From assembly GCA_022819505.1 (NCBI GenBank), contig JAJEHD010000018.1:496001-560000 (forward strand): a DNA stretch of 64,000 nt. The letters are read 5' to 3'. This stretch comes from Acidimicrobiia bacterium (GTDB lineage Bacteria > Actinomycetota > Acidimicrobiia > Acidimicrobiales > Aldehydirespiratoraceae). Under the pieces are notes generated by a model that was not told the DNA's origin, ran no database searches, and saw nothing but the letters and a program-made list of their open reading frames with translations. The position numbers and the translations under genes are program-made. Numbering within the stretch: position 1 is the stretch's first letter; each line of letters begins with the position of its first letter. Below are positions 34,539 through 45,412 of the stretch, in pieces.

Positions 34539-36530
34539 TCATCGGTGGTCTCCACTCAGATTCATACTGCGGTGCCGGCGTCGCTGCCTACCCCCGCCGG
34601 AGTCCTCGGCGGCTGCCTCCGGCAAGTCGATCACCTCGGCCAGGTGGGGGGTCGGGTCGGTGGCGTGGGGCAGCGCCATGGCGGCCACGAACAGCTCCTG
34701 GAAACGGGGCTCCGTGGCCGTCTCGATCTTGACGACGGATCGGACCAGTTGCTCCACCTCGCGCCGCTGCTCGCCCGACAGCAGCATGCGAACCGCGCCG
34801 ACACCCGAAGCGTTGCCGGCGGCCCGCACCCCGCCGTCGGGCGTGTCAGGAACCAGGCCCAGCACCTTCGCCCGGACGGGGTCGATGTGGGCGCCGAAGG
34901 CTCCGGCGAGCCGCACGTCGGGCACCTCGGCGATCCCCGCGTGTTCGCGCAGCAGATCGATGCCGGCTCGCAGTGCCGCCTTGGCCAGCTGGACGGCCCG
35001 AACGTCGTTCTGGGTGATCGCCAGCCGGATCGGCTCAGCCTGGATCACGTAGCTGAACGTGCGCTCGTCGGCCACGATGCGCGGGGACCGGCTGGCGTCC
35101 GATGTGATCACGCCATGGCGATCCATCACGCCGGCCAGGAACATCTCTGCGATCACTTCGATGATGCCGGAGCCGCACAGGCCCGACACCTGCAGCCCGG
35201 CCCGTTCCAGCTCCTGGGAGAATCCGGGCTCGTCGGACCACAGCTCGCTGCCGATGACCTTGAAGCGGGGCTCCCAGGTGTCCGGATCGATCCGGACCCG
35301 CTCCACCGCGCCCGGAGTGGCCCGCTGGCCGCAGCTGATCTGGGCTCCCTCGAAGGCCGGGCCGGTCGGGCTCGACGCGGCCAGCACCCGGCTCCCGTCG
35401 CCCAGCACAATCTCGGCGTTGGTTCCCACGTCCACCACCAGCATCGGCCCGGTGGTCCGGTGGGGGCCCTCGGCCAGGGTGGCCGCGGCGGCATCCGCAC
35501 CCACGTGACCGGCGATGCACGGACCGACGTAGAGCGCCGCGCCGGGCAGCCCGACACCGATGTCGGCGGCCCGGCCCATCACCGCCGAGGCGGTCGTCAG
35601 GGTGAACGGCGCCGCTCCCAGCGGGGTGGGGTCCAGGCCCAGCACGAGGTGGTGCATGATCGGGTTACCGACCACGACCAGATCGTGGACCCTGGTCCGG
35701 TCGGCGCCGGCCTGCTCGCAGAGTTCGCCCACCAAGTCGTCGATGGCGCCGCGCACGGCCGAGGTCAGCTCGGCCTCCCCGCCGGGGTTCATCATCACGT
35801 ACGACACCCTGCTCATGAGGTCCTCGCCGAAGCGGATCTGCGGGTTCATCCGCCCCGACGCCGCGGCCACCTCGCCGGTGGCGAGCTCCAGCAGGTAGCC
35901 GGCGATGGTGGTCGAGCCCACATCCACGGCCACACCCCACGCCTCGTCCGAATAGCCGGGCCGGATGTCGAGGACGGTGCGGCGGTCATGCACCACCACC
36001 GTCACCGACCGGTCCCCGGCTGCGATCGCCGGTGACAGCCCGGCCAGCACCTGGACCGGGAACTTCACGCCGGCCAGGCCCCATTCCGTGGCGAGCGCCT
36101 CGGCGACCAGGTCCAGTTCGGCGGCCTCGGATCCGAGCACGACGTCGGGCAGTTCCACATAATGGAGGGTGACGACGGGATGGATGACGACCTCGTCGAG
36201 GTTGATCGACTTGCGCACGACCGGGCGGTGGACCTGGCTCTCCGCCGGGACGTCGATGACCGCGTCGGCCAGCACGACGGCCTGGCAGCCCAGACGGCAG
36301 CCCCCCGACAGTGGGCGCCGGCCCCGGTAGCCGAGCTCGGTGGGGCCGGTGCTCGACAGCACCCGGGGGTCGGTGGGGGAGACCTGGCAGCGGCCGCACA
36401 GCCCGCGGCCCCCGCAGACCGAGTCGAGGTCAACCCCGCCGGCTCGGGCCGCGTCCAGCACGGTGGCGCCGGAGGCCACAGAGGCGCGTATCCCCGAAGG
36501 GTTGAACACGACGCTGTGCGTGTCCTGCAT
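34539..36530 (-). CDS. ASKHA-domain [2Fe-2S] protein, RamA-like corrinoid reactivase
   Basis: 663 residues. The N-terminal ferredoxin domain has CGGRGLCGRC (Cys at about 39, 45 and 48) and a later GGCRLGC, enough for one [2Fe-2S] cluster. The rest is an actin-like ASKHA ATPase domain (AVDVGSTTIAGYLLEL, LVVDVGTNAEIVLGDG) like the corrinoid-activating proteins of anaerobes. Role: ATP-driven reduction of inactive Co(II) corrinoid back to Co(I). It lies 30 bases upstream of the MttB gene and 140 bases after the methyl-THF methyltransferase gene. The 140-base gap holds no recognised feature. Confidence 0.85.
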   Translation of the reverse strand: MQDTHSVVFNPSGIRASVASGATVLDAARAGGVDLDSVCGGRGLCGRCQVSPTDPRVLSSTGPTELGYRGRRPLSGGCRLGCQAVVLADAVIDVPAESQVHRPVVRKSINLDEVVIHPVVTLHYVELPDVVLGSEAAELDLVAEALATEWGLAGVKFPVQVLAGLSPAIAAGDRSVTVVVHDRRTVLDIRPGYSDEAWGVAVDVGSTTIAGYLLELATGEVAAASGRMNPQIRFGEDLMSRVSYVMMNPGGEAELTSAVRGAIDDLVGELCEQAGADRTRVHDLVVVGNPIMHHLVLGLDPTPLGAAPFTLTTASAVMGRAADIGVGLPGAALYVGPCIAGHVGADAAAATLAEGPHRTTGPMLVVDVGTNAEIVLGDGSRVLAASSPTGPAFEGAQISCGQRATPGAVERVRIDPDTWEPRFKVIGSELWSDEPGFSQELERAGLQVSGLCGSGIIEVIAEMFLAGVMDRHGVITSDASRSPRIVADERTFSYVIQAEPIRLAITQNDVRAVQLAKAALRAGIDLLREHAGIAEVPDVRLAGAFGAHIDPVRAKVLGLVPDTPDGGVRAAGNASGVGAVRMLLSGEQRREVEQLVRSVVKIETATEPRFQELFVAAMALPHATDPTPHLAEVIDLPEAAAEDSGGGRQRRRHRSMNLSGDHR

Positions 36531-36670
36531 CGCTAAGAGGCCGAGCGGGTAGGCGGGACAACGTGGCCCATACGGGCGAGGCCGTGGCCCGAGCGGCCCG
36601 TGAGCGCAGCGAACAAGAGCGGGAAAGACCCCGTCGTAAGGCGAGGGGCTTGCACCTACCCGCGCACCTT

Positions 36671-37564
36671 CTAAGGAGCCCCGCGGCGACGCCCGCCCCG
36701 CCGTCTCAAGCCGACCGCGTCAGGATCCCGGTGCTCCGCGATCCACTTGGCGCAGTCCCGGTCGTGCCCGGCCAGCACATCGGCGGCCAGCACCGCGTTC
36801 TTCACTTCGGGGTGCAGCGGATTCATGATCGCGGAGGTGAGCCCGGCTGCCATCGCCATCGACAGGAACGTGCCGGTGATCATGTGGCGGGCCGGCAGGC
36901 CGAAGCTGACGTTGCTCGCACCGCAGGTGGTGTTGACCCCTAGCTCCTCCCGCAGGCGCCGTACCAGCTGGAACACCTGGCGCCCGGCGGTGCCCATGGC
37001 GCCGATGGGCATCACCAGCGGGTCCACCACCACGTCGGCCGCGGCGATGCCATGGTCGGCGGCCCGGGTCACGATCTTGCGGGCCACCTCGAAGCGCACG
37101 TCGGGGTCCTCGCTGATGCCGGTCTCGTCGTTGGAGATCGCGACCACCGCCGCGCCGTGCCGGGCCACAAGGGGCAGTACCCGCTCCAGCACCTCCTCCT
37201 CGCCGGTGACCGAGTTGATGAGCGGCTTGCCCTCGTACACCGCGATGCCGGCCTCCAGGGCCTCCACGATCGACGAGTCGATGGACAGGGGCACATCGGT
37301 GACGCTCTGCACCAGCTTGACCGCCTGGGCCAGCAGGGCCGGCTCATCGGCCAGCGGTATCCCCGCATTGACGTCGAGCATGTGGGCCCCCGCGGCGGCC
37401 TGGGCCAGCGCATCGGCCTCGACCCGGCTGAAGTCGCCGTTGCGCATCTCCTCGGCCAGCAGCTTGCGTCCCGTCGGGTTGATGCGCTCGCCGATCATGA
37501 CGAACGGGCGGCCGAAGCCGATGACCACCTCCCGGGTGGCCGAGCTGACGACGGTGTCGGTCAC
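36671..37564 (-). CDS. Methyltetrahydrofolate:corrinoid methyltransferase (MtxA/AcsE-like, DHPS fold)
   Basis: 297 residues in a pterin-binding TIM barrel. FVMIGERINPTGRKLLAEEM and MLDVNAGIPLADE near the start, plus CGASNVSFGLP, are the pterin-binding motifs of this family. It transfers the methyl from the corrinoid protein to tetrahydrofolate, or the reverse. GTG at 37564 was chosen because it overlaps the stop of the upstream gene by four bases; the frame remains open further up. The last ~15 residues are Arg/Gly-rich. Compared with dihydropteroate synthase, the methyltransferase motif set fits better. Confidence 0.85.
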   Translation of the reverse strand: MTDTVVSSATREVVIGFGRPFVMIGERINPTGRKLLAEEMRNGDFSRVEADALAQAAAGAHMLDVNAGIPLADEPALLAQAVKLVQSVTDVPLSIDSSIVEALEAGIAVYEGKPLINSVTGEEEVLERVLPLVARHGAAVVAISNDETGISEDPDVRFEVARKIVTRAADHGIAAADVVVDPLVMPIGAMGTAGRQVFQLVRRLREELGVNTTCGASNVSFGLPARHMITGTFLSMAMAAGLTSAIMNPLHPEVKNAVLAADVLAGHDRDCAKWIAEHRDPDAVGLRRRGGRRRGAP

Positions 37565-37968
37565 CGGGCGTCTCCCCCAGACTCGACAGGATGGTCCCGC
37601 GCCGGCGGGTTCTGGCCGTTCTGCTCGGGATCCCACCCGCCGGTCTTGACGAACTCGTCGAGGCGCTGCCGGGGGAAGGCCTCCTCCAGCTCGGCCGCGG
37701 CCGCGATGGCCGCGCTCTCGGGATCGGCAGCATCGCCGGGGATCAGGGTGCGGCGCCACTCGCCGACGTACTGCGAGGCCTGCGTCTTGCCGGCCACCAT
37801 GGCGGCCCGGTCGATGGCCCGCTGGAAGCGGCGGGGCAGGATGCGCTGCACCCGGTTCTCCCCGGAGCCGCCGTTGACCTGGGCGGGGATGTCGCGCCAG
37901 CTGATCAGCACGAGGCTCCCGTCGTCGCTGCGGCGCCGGCGGCCGCCGCGCCGGGCCGAGCCGCTCAT
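37561..37968 (-). CDS. Small virulence-factor-domain protein of corrinoid operon
   Basis: 135 residues. The body VLISWRDIPAQVNG and LPRRFQRAIDRAAMVAGKT matches the small domain called virulence factor (PF13769-type), often found in such methyltransferase operons. The start of the protein is basic and low-complexity, and the C-terminus is acidic and Pro-rich. It overlaps both neighbours by four bases (ATGA upstream, GTGA downstream), so it is part of the coupled set. Its molecular role is unknown. Confidence 0.7.
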   Translation of the reverse strand: MSGSARRGGRRRRSDDGSLVLISWRDIPAQVNGGSGENRVQRILPRRFQRAIDRAAMVAGKTQASQYVGEWRRTLIPGDAADPESAAIAAAAELEEAFPRQRLDEFVKTGGWDPEQNGQNPPARDHPVESGGDAR

Positions 37969-38593
37969 GCCGCTTCCGCTCCGGCGGCGCCCGCCCGCCT
38001 GACGATCTGTCGCTGGAGCCCGCCGATGCCGGTGAGGACCCGCTCGCAGCGTAGACCGAGACGAGCTGCGGCCTGCTCGGCGGCGCGGGCCAGACGGTCG
38101 TCGTCGGTCTGGGCCAGGTGCACCACCCGGGTGTAGTTGCCGAAGTACATCTCGAGCAGCTCGGGGTGCGCCGAGATGCCCAGGCCCTTCATGATGAGGC
38201 GGTCGAAGTGCCTGACCAGGTAGTCGGTGAGGTAGAAGGTCCCCGGCTCGGCGTCCTGAAGGCCGGCGAAGGCGTCCGCGCCGGCGTACATCTCGTAGCA
38301 GTGGGCGCCGTCGAGGCGCTCGACGCCCTCCTCGGAGCACACCCGGTCCAGCAGCCCGCCGGTGCCGCAGTCCAAGTAGCCCACCAGGATCGTGCGGAAC
38401 TCGCCGGTGGCCTTGGCTGCCCGGACCCGCCGCCGGACCGCTTCAGGGATCTGCTCGGGGCGGTTGTGCATGATGGCGGGCAGGCACTCGACCTCGATGT
38501 GCCCGCCGCCGTTGTGGCTAGCGACCTCCTGGAGCTCGCGTACCAGAGCGCCGCAGCCGATGACCAGAACCCGTGACGGCTCCGGTCCAGGTG

Positions 38594-38597
<4 letters not shown>
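37965..38597 (-). CDS. DUF1638 protein of corrinoid operon
   Basis: 210 residues. RVLVIGCGALVRELQEV at the start and the central DCGTGGLLDRVCSEEG match the DUF1638 family, whose members co-occur with corrinoid methyltransferases. Several conserved Cys are present, so metal or corrinoid contact is possible but not shown. It overlaps the corrinoid protein gene by four bases and the next gene by four. The true function is unknown; a chaperone or activation role is inferred from linkage. Confidence 0.8.
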
Positions 38598-39313
<716 letters not shown>

Positions 39314-39374
39314 CCGGCGCAGCCCTCCATGTCTCGTTTTGTTGGGTCCCGCTCGACGGACCACACCCCATGCG

Positions 39375-39409
39375 GTTCCGTACTGTGGACCAGTCCCACG
39401 ATACGGAAC
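39375..39409. promoter_or_regulatory. Large palindromic operator between the corrinoid operon and leuS
   Basis: Left arm GTTCCGTACTGTGG (39375-39388) and right arm CCCACGATACGGAAC (39395-39409) match when folded, except at two positions near the centre. The site sits 62 bases upstream of the corrinoid protein start and 87 before the leuS start. Its size suits a dimer-of-dimers or a TetR-type repressor; which operon it controls is inferred. Confidence 0.6.
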
Positions 39410-39416
39410 GGACTGT

Positions 39417-39431
39417 ACCACGGTTCGTGGT
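39417..39431. promoter_or_regulatory. Second inverted repeat next to the 39.4-kb operator
   Basis: ACCACG-GTT-CGTGGT is a perfect 6-bp inverted repeat 7 bases from the end of the large palindrome. It may be part of the same regulatory region or a separate binding site for the divergent leuS promoter. Confidence 0.35.
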
Positions 39432-39495
39432 CGCCACAAGCATCCCTCGCCAAGAAAATCCGCACCCATCCGCTCGGCCTCTAGCCTTTGCCGTC

Positions 39496-42330
39496 ATGCC
39501 CGTGACCGTGCCGGACGCAGACGCGCCCCCGTATCGCTACAACGCGGCGCTCGCGGCCGACATCGAAGCCCGCTGGCAGGCTCGCTGGGACGCCGACGGG
39601 CTCTACGAGACGCCCAACCCGTTGGGGCAACTCGCGTCGGACCGGGGCCTGGACGGCCCGAAGCTCTTCGTGATGGACATGTTCCCGTACCCGTCGGGCT
39701 CGGGACTGCACGTGGGCCATCCCCTGGGCTACATAGCCACCGACGTCTACGTCCGCTTCAAGCGGATGGCCGGCTTCAACGTGCTCTACACCATGGGATT
39801 CGACGCGTTCGGACTTCCGGCCGAGGAGCATGCCCGCCAGACCGGCCAGCACCCCCGGATCAACACCGAGTCCAACATCGACAACATGCGCCGCCAGCTC
39901 GACCGGCTGGGGCTCGGCCACGACCAGCGGCGGGGCGTCGCCACCACCGACGTCGACTACTACCGCTGGACGCAGTGGATCTTCCTGCAGATCTTCAACT
40001 CGTGGTTCGATCCCGACGCCCGCCGGGCCCGCCCGATCGCGGAGCTGATGGAGGAGTTCTCGACGGCGGCGAGGTCCACGCCCGACGGCAGAGCCTGGGA
40101 TGATCTCAGCGAGGCCGAGCAGAGGGAGCTGGTGGACGGTCACCGTCTGGCCTACGTCGCCGACGCCCCGGTCAACTGGTGCCCGGCGCTGGGGACGGTG
40201 CTGGCCAACGAGGAGGTCACCACCCAGGGACGGTCCGAGCGAGGCAACCACGAGGTGTTCAAGCGCCCGCTCAAGCAGTGGATGATGCGCATCACCGCCT
40301 ACGCCGACCGCCTGCTGGAGGACCTCGACCGCCTCGACTGGCCCGAGTCGGTCAAGACCATGCAGCGCAACTGGATCGGCCGATCCGAGGGCGCGCTGAT
40401 CTCGTTCCCCGCTTCCACATCGCCGGACGGGCCGATGAGCGACATCGAGGTGTTCACCACCCGGCCCGACACCCTCTTCGGCACCACCTACATGGTGCTG
40501 GCGCCGGAGCATCCGCTGGTGGAGGAGCTGACCGCCGAAGCCTGGCCCTCGGGCACCCCCGATTCCTGGACCGGCGGCGCGGCCACACCCTCGGAGGCGG
40601 TGGCCGCCTACCGGGCCCGCGCCTCCGAGATGAGCGACGCCGACCGCAGCGACTCCAAGTCGGGGGTCTTCCTGGGCGCGCATGCAACGGTTCCGTTCAC
40701 CGAGAGTCAGACGGTTCCGGTGTTCGTGGCCGACTACGTGCTGATGGGGTACGGCACCGGCGCGGTGATGGGCGTGCCCGGCGAGGACCAGCGCGACCGC
40801 GAGTTCGCCGAGGCCTACGGGCTGCCGGTCGTGCGCACCGTGCAGCCCCCGCCCGACCATCCTGCCGATCTGGCCTATACCGGCGAAGGCCCCTCCATCA
40901 ACTCCCGGTTCCTGGACGGGCTCGATGTCGAGGCGTCCAAGGCCCTGATCCTGGAGAGGCTCCAGGCGGCCGGGTTCGGGCGCTCCACCGTCAACTACAG
41001 GATGAGGGACTGGCTGTTCAGCCGGCAGCGCTACTGGGGCGAGCCGATCCCGATCGTGCACGACGAGCACGGCCCGGTTGCCCTGCCCGAGGATCGGCTG
41101 CCGGTCGAGCTGCCCGAACTGGTCGATTGGGCGCCGCGGGCTCTGGCCCGGGACTCTGAGCCCGAGCCGCCGCTGGGCCGGGTGACGGAGTGGGTCGACG
41201 TCGAACTCGACCTCGGCGGGGGTTCGCGCCGCTACCGGCGCGAACTCAACACGATGCCCCAATGGGCCGGGTCGTGCTGGTACTACCTGCGCTACCTCGA
41301 TCCCCGCAACGACGACCACCTCGTGGATCCCGACGTCGAGCGCTACTGGATGGCCGACCCCGAACCCAGCGGCGTGGGCGGGGTGGACCTGTACGTGGGC
41401 GGCGTCGAGCACGCCGTGCTGCACCTGCTGTACGCCCGGTTCTGGCACAAGGTTCTCTACGACCTCGGCTATGTCAGCGGGCCCGAGCCGTTCAAGCGTC
41501 TCATCAATCAGGGCTACATCCAGGCCTACGCCTTCAAGGACGGCCGGGGGATCTACGTGCCGGCCGACGAGGTGGACGGCTCGCTGCGGGAAGGTTTCGC
41601 CCACGACGGTCAGCCGGTCACCCGCGAGCTCGGCAAGATGGGAAAATCTCTCAAGAACTCGGTCACCCCCGACGACATGTACGCCTCCTACGGCGCCGAC
41701 ACCCTGCGAATGTACGAGATGTTCATGGGTCCCATAGACCAGGACCGGCCCTGGGAGACCCGCTCGGTGGTGGGCTCGCAGCGGGTGCTGCAGCGTGTCT
41801 GGCGCAACGTCGTGGACGAGGAGACCGGGGAGCTGCGGGTCATCGACGACGGGCCCGACGACGAGCTGCTACGGCTGCTGCACCGCACCATCGATGGGGT
41901 GAGCTCCGACATGGAGGGGATGCGTTTCAACACCGCCATCGCCAAGCTCACCGAACTCAACAACGAGCTCACCAAGCGGGGCTCGGGAGCGCCCCGAGAG
42001 GTGGCCGACGCGATGATCCGGATGCTGGCGCCGCTGGTGCCGCACTTCGCGGAGGAGTTGTGGAGCCGCCTTCACGGCTCCGACGCCGGCTCGGTGACGC
42101 AGACGGAGTTCCCGGTCGCCGATCCGGCCCTGCTGGTGACCGACACGGTGGAGGTGCCCGTGCAGGTCAACGGCAAGCTGCGGGGCCGGGTGACGCTCCC
42201 AGCCGACGCTGGCGAGGAGGCCGCGGTGTCGGCTGCACTGGCCGAGCCGAACGTGGCCGCCCATGTGGACGGTCGCGAGCTGCGCAAGAAGCTCTACGTG
42301 CCCGGCCGCATGATCACTCTCGTGGTGTGA
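39496..42330 (+). CDS. leuS: Leucyl-tRNA synthetase
   Basis: 944-residue class I synthetase charging tRNA-Leu. The HIGH-type motif lies in [15 protein letters not shown] (near residue 70) and the KMSKS loop is [11 protein letters not shown]. The editing CP1 domain lies between them ([20 protein letters not shown], and a [15 protein letters not shown] segment). The frame is open for 42 codons upstream, but ATG at 39496 gives the usual N-terminus. Its promoter region is shared with the corrinoid operon. The stop overlaps the next gene by four bases. Confidence 0.96.
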   Translation: MPVTVPDADAPPYRYNAALAADIEARWQARWDADGLYETPNPLGQLASDRGLDGPKLFVMDMFPYPSGSGLHVGHPLGYIATDVYVRFKRMAGFNVLYTMGFDAFGLPAEEHARQTGQHPRINTESNIDNMRRQLDRLGLGHDQRRGVATTDVDYYRWTQWIFLQIFNSWFDPDARRARPIAELMEEFSTAARSTPDGRAWDDLSEAEQRELVDGHRLAYVADAPVNWCPALGTVLANEEVTTQGRSERGNHEVFKRPLKQWMMRITAYADRLLEDLDRLDWPESVKTMQRNWIGRSEGALISFPASTSPDGPMSDIEVFTTRPDTLFGTTYMVLAPEHPLVEELTAEAWPSGTPDSWTGGAATPSEAVAAYRARASEMSDADRSDSKSGVFLGAHATVPFTESQTVPVFVADYVLMGYGTGAVMGVPGEDQRDREFAEAYGLPVVRTVQPPPDHPADLAYTGEGPSINSRFLDGLDVEASKALILERLQAAGFGRSTVNYRMRDWLFSRQRYWGEPIPIVHDEHGPVALPEDRLPVELPELVDWAPRALARDSEPEPPLGRVTEWVDVELDLGGGSRRYRRELNTMPQWAGSCWYYLRYLDPRNDDHLVDPDVERYWMADPEPSGVGGVDLYVGGVEHAVLHLLYARFWHKVLYDLGYVSGPEPFKRLINQGYIQAYAFKDGRGIYVPADEVDGSLREGFAHDGQPVTRELGKMGKSLKNSVTPDDMYASYGADTLRMYEMFMGPIDQDRPWETRSVVGSQRVLQRVWRNVVDEETGELRVIDDGPDDELLRLLHRTIDGVSSDMEGMRFNTAIAKLTELNNELTKRGSGAPREVADAMIRMLAPLVPHFAEELWSRLHGSDAGSVTQTEFPVADPALLVTDTVEVPVQVNGKLRGRVTLPADAGEEAAVSAALAEPNVAAHVDGRELRKKLYVPGRMITLVV

Positions 42331-43529
42331 GTTCGGGACCCAGCCGGCATCTCTCAATCCTGCAGGCTCGGCGGATCGCGCTCGCGGCCCAGGGATTCTG
42401 CGACCCCGCGCCCACCGCGCGGGTGGACCGACGTCACCTCCGCCGGGTGATGGGCAGGCTCAAGCTGCTCCAACTCGACTCGGTGCCGGTAGTGGTCCGC
42501 ACCCAGTACCTGCCACCGTTCTCGCGTCTCGGCTGTTACGACTCGTCCCTGCTGGATCGGATCGCCTACACCGACGACGAGTGGTTCGAGGCATGGGCCC
42601 ACGAGGCCTCCCTGCTCCCCGTGGGCGACGAGCCGCTGCTGCGCTGGCAGAAGCAGCGGGCAGAGCAGGGCGACACCTGGAAGAACCTGGCGGATCTGGC
42701 CCGAAGCGAGCCCGGCTACGTGGCCGAGGTGCTGGCCCAGGTGACCGAGCGCCCGCTGACCGCGGGCGAGCTGGCCGATCCCCGCCGCCGCGACGGCGAG
42801 TGGTGGGGGAGCCGGTCGCTCGGCTCGATCGCCCTCGACTGGCTGTTCCGCATCGGGGCGGTGGGCATCCGGCGGCGGGGCAACTTCGCCAAGGAGTTCG
42901 ACCTGCTGGAGCGAATCGTCCCCGCCGACGTGCTGGCCCGGCCCACGCCGAGCGCGGAGGAGGCCCAGCGCGAGCTGCTGGTGCGCTCGGCCGAGGCGAT
43001 GGGTGTGGGCACCGCAGGCGACCTCATCGACTACTACCGCCTGCCGGTTCGTGAGGGCCGGGCTCGGCTGCGGGAGGTCGTCGACTCCGGCCTGGTTGAG
43101 GAGGTCGTGGTGGAGGGCTGGACCGAGCCCGCCTACATGCACCCCGGTGCGAGGCTCCCACGCTCGGTCGACGCACTGTCGGTGCTGTCGCCCTTCGACC
43201 CGATCGTGTGGAACCGGGATCGGGCGGCCCGGCTGTGGAACTTCGACTACCGGATCGAGATCTACGTCCCGGCCGCCAAGCGGGTCTACGGCTATTACGT
43301 GCTGCCGGTGCTCGACGGGGAACGGCTGGCAGCCCGCCTGGACGTCAAGACCGACCGGGCCGGCGGAGCCCTGCAAGTGCTGGGAGCCTTCGCCGAACCC
43401 GACGTCGACCACGGCGGCCTAGTCGAGCGGCTTCAACCTCACCTGCAGGATCTGGCCCGCTTCGTAGAAGTGGATGACGTGAGCTACGGCGACCGGGGCG
43501 ACCTCATGGCCGCGCTGGTGGGCCGCTAG
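42327..43529 (+). CDS. YcaQ-like winged-helix DNA glycosylase family protein
   Basis: 400 residues from a GTG overlapping the leuS stop. It matches the YcaQ/HTH_42 family in layout, with the N-terminal helix-turn-helix region ([14 protein letters not shown]), [18 protein letters not shown] and [21 protein letters not shown] near the C-terminus. Characterised members repair interstrand crosslinks or alkylated bases. Whether this one is active is not shown. Coupled translation with leuS is probably positional only. Confidence 0.8.
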   Translation: MSSGPSRHLSILQARRIALAAQGFCDPAPTARVDRRHLRRVMGRLKLLQLDSVPVVVRTQYLPPFSRLGCYDSSLLDRIAYTDDEWFEAWAHEASLLPVGDEPLLRWQKQRAEQGDTWKNLADLARSEPGYVAEVLAQVTERPLTAGELADPRRRDGEWWGSRSLGSIALDWLFRIGAVGIRRRGNFAKEFDLLERIVPADVLARPTPSAEEAQRELLVRSAEAMGVGTAGDLIDYYRLPVREGRARLREVVDSGLVEEVVVEGWTEPAYMHPGARLPRSVDALSVLSPFDPIVWNRDRAARLWNFDYRIEIYVPAAKRVYGYYVLPVLDGERLAARLDVKTDRAGGALQVLGAFAEPDVDHGGLVERLQPHLQDLARFVEVDDVSYGDRGDLMAALVGR

Positions 43530-43567
43530 GCACGCCGCCGCCCTCCTCGGTGGGTAGCGTCTAGGCG

Positions 43568-43903
43568 ATGAGCGTCGCCGTCGCGCCTTCCGAACTGGCC
43601 TCGGTTGCGGCCGACCATGGGCCGACAGCCTTCGTGCTCACGGTGGGCGACGACGGGCGGACCCGGGTCATTCACGTGAAGGTCGACGTCGATGAGGCCG
43701 GCGTTGTCCGGACCGTCGTCGGCAGGGGAGCGGCCGTCAACGCGGTGGCCCGGCCGGACGTGGTCTTGCTGTGGTCACCCGCAGCCGATGGCTTCAGCCT
43801 GATCGCCGACGGGGTCGCCTCCGTGGACGGCGAGCCCCGGCCCGACACGCCGCTGACGATCGAGGTTTTCTCCGCGGTCAGACACCGCCCCGCCCCCGTC
43901 TGA
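43568..43903 (+). CDS. Small PNPOx-like split-barrel protein
   Basis: 111 residues. The alternating strands (TAFVLTVGDDGRTRVIHVKVDV; VLLWSPAADGFSLIADGVAS) resemble the pyridoxamine-phosphate-oxidase-like flavin-binding split barrel, but the protein is short and no diagnostic FMN contact can be confirmed. It may bind flavin or be a structural relative. It sits 38 bases after the YcaQ-like gene and 11 before the Nudix gene, in the same direction. Confidence 0.5.
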   Translation: MSVAVAPSELASVAADHGPTAFVLTVGDDGRTRVIHVKVDVDEAGVVRTVVGRGAAVNAVARPDVVLLWSPAADGFSLIADGVASVDGEPRPDTPLTIEVFSAVRHRPAPV

Positions 43904-43914
43904 GCCGGATCCCT

Positions 43915-44415
43915 ATGTCGTTCGTGATTAGGCGGCCGGCCGCCCGCTGCGTGCTGCTCGACGGCGCCGGGCGGATATTCCTGATCCGCTCGGAGGATCC
44001 GATCGACCCTCACAAGCCGGAGTGGCTTGAGATCCCCGGCGGGGGTGTCGGCTACGGCGAGGACTCGGCCGCGGCCTGCAAGCGGGAGCTGCACGAGGAG
44101 ACCGGCATCACCGACGTGCGGATGGGGCCCTGCGTCTGGACCCAGTACGTGGAGTACACCTTCTGCGGCATGCGCTTCGAGTCGAACGAGCGGATCCATG
44201 TGGCCTGGTGCGACGGCGGCGAGTTCCGGCCCCGCGGCCTTGAGGCGCTGGAGGCCGCGGCCTTCATCGGCGCCCGCTGGTGGACCCTCGACGAACTGCT
44301 GGCCAACCGCGAGCCCACCGTTCCGGCCCGGCTGCGGGAGTTCCTCCCTGCGCTGGTGGCCGGTGATCTGGCTGATCCGCCCGTCGACATCTCACCCGAC
44401 CTCCCGCCCGCCTGA
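43915..44415 (+). CDS. Nudix hydrolase
   Basis: 166 residues with a full Nudix box (GGGVGYGEDSAAACKRELHEETGI, given here only in outline: Gly at the front, REL-EE at the end). Flanking strands are EWLEIPG and HVAWCDGGEF. The substrate among nucleotide-linked pyrophosphates is unknown. ATG at 43915 was chosen because it sits 11 bases after the previous stop. It is convergent with the small membrane protein at 44431. Confidence 0.88.
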   Translation: MSFVIRRPAARCVLLDGAGRIFLIRSEDPIDPHKPEWLEIPGGGVGYGEDSAAACKRELHEETGITDVRMGPCVWTQYVEYTFCGMRFESNERIHVAWCDGGEFRPRGLEALEAAAFIGARWWTLDELLANREPTVPARLREFLPALVAGDLADPPVDISPDLPPA

Positions 44416-44430
44416 CTCGTCCAGCAGCGG

Positions 44431-44691
44431 CTACCAGTCGTCGGTGCGGTCGGCCCGGTCGGCTGCCCTCACGCCGTAGCTGATGATGATCGACGGCAAC
44501 AGCAGCACGGAGCCGACAATCAGCGAGACGGTCGCGACCGCGGCTGGTACTGCCGTGAAGCCGGTCGCCAGACCCACCGCGAACGCGGCCAGCGACAGGC
44601 CGTACAGCCCGTATCCGGCCCGCTTGCCGGTGGCCGACCAGCGGCCGAGTTGGCGCCGGCGGGCCAGGACCGGATCGTTGGGATCGGTCAT
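44431..44691 (-). CDS. Small two-helix membrane protein
   Basis: 86 residues: a polar basic start, then two hydrophobic helices (about residues 27-45 and 50-72) with a short loop, and a charged tail. No family recognised. Its ATG overlaps the stop of the septum-formation-domain gene by four bases, so the two are probably translated together and may function together at the envelope. Confidence 0.65.
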   Translation of the reverse strand: MTDPNDPVLARRRQLGRWSATGKRAGYGLYGLSLAAFAVGLATGFTAVPAAVATVSLIVGSVLLLPSIIISYGVRAADRADRTDDW

Positions 44692-45350
44692 CGGGCCGTG
44701 CCCCGAGCCGTCTCCGACAGCGGCAGCTCGTCGGTGTGATAGAGCCAGCAGTGAACGCCCCGGTAGCGGGCCTCCTCGTGCTCGAAGTTGGTGCGAGTGG
44801 GCGTGAAGACCCCGATCTCGAACACCGACAGCTCGTAGGACTCGCCCACGAAGGCCTCGAACTGCTCGTAGCACACTCGCAGGGCGAAGCCTCGCACCGC
44901 GTCGTCGCCCGGGTAGACCGCCGGATACGGCGCGTCCAGTTCGAAGGTGTGGTACACCTCGGCCCAGTGGGTCTGGTCGCAGCCGACCCGGGCTGTGATC
45001 GCCAGCCGGCGGCCCGATTGGAGTCCTTCCAGCCGGTTGAAGCAGTCGCCCTCGACCAGGCTGTACTCGCTGATGATCTCGCCGGGGATGTCGAGCGGGT
45101 CTATCGGCCCGAGTTCGTCGGGTTCGTCTGTGCTCTCGCCTCCGTCGGAGGGGGCGGACTCGGCATCCTCGACGGTCCCGCTCTCCGCCGGCAGCCCAAC
45201 CACGTCGGTGGCGGCCGCGTTGTCGGATGCCGCTACGGCTGCGGCCGGGTCGAATACCTCCTCGACGGCCCGTTCGGGCCCGCCGCTGCAGGCGGCCAGC
45301 AGCAGCAGCCCGGCGGAGACGCCCGCCAAGGGGCTTCGAGCAAGTCCCAT
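44688..45350 (-). CDS. Septum-formation-domain lipoprotein
   Basis: 220 residues from ATG 45350. A signal peptide with lipobox LLAAC and an acidic Ser/Ala/Asp-rich linker (about 25-90) are followed by a domain with LVEGDCFNRLEGL, GCDQTHWAEVYHTF and RVCYEQFEAFVG. The Cys pairs and spacing resemble the actinobacterial septum formation domain (PF13845). It is probably surface-exposed and envelope-related. Coupled to the small membrane protein downstream; divergent from the MIP channel gene. Confidence 0.7.
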   Translation of the reverse strand: MGLARSPLAGVSAGLLLLAACSGGPERAVEEVFDPAAAVAASDNAAATDVVGLPAESGTVEDAESAPSDGGESTDEPDELGPIDPLDIPGEIISEYSLVEGDCFNRLEGLQSGRRLAITARVGCDQTHWAEVYHTFELDAPYPAVYPGDDAVRGFALRVCYEQFEAFVGESYELSVFEIGVFTPTRTNFEHEEARYRGVHCWLYHTDELPLSETARGTAR

Positions 45351-45412
45351 CCAGACGGAGGCTAGGGGGTGCGGGTCCGACAGGTGACCCGATGTCTCTA
45401 AAGTGATGCGCC

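Noticed and set aside
36531..36670. Small gene or RNA in the gap between the RamA-like and methyl-THF methyltransferase genes
   Set aside because: A plus-strand frame starts at 36563 but runs antisense into the methyltransferase gene with low-complexity sequence; the gap shows only short GTGGCCC direct repeats.
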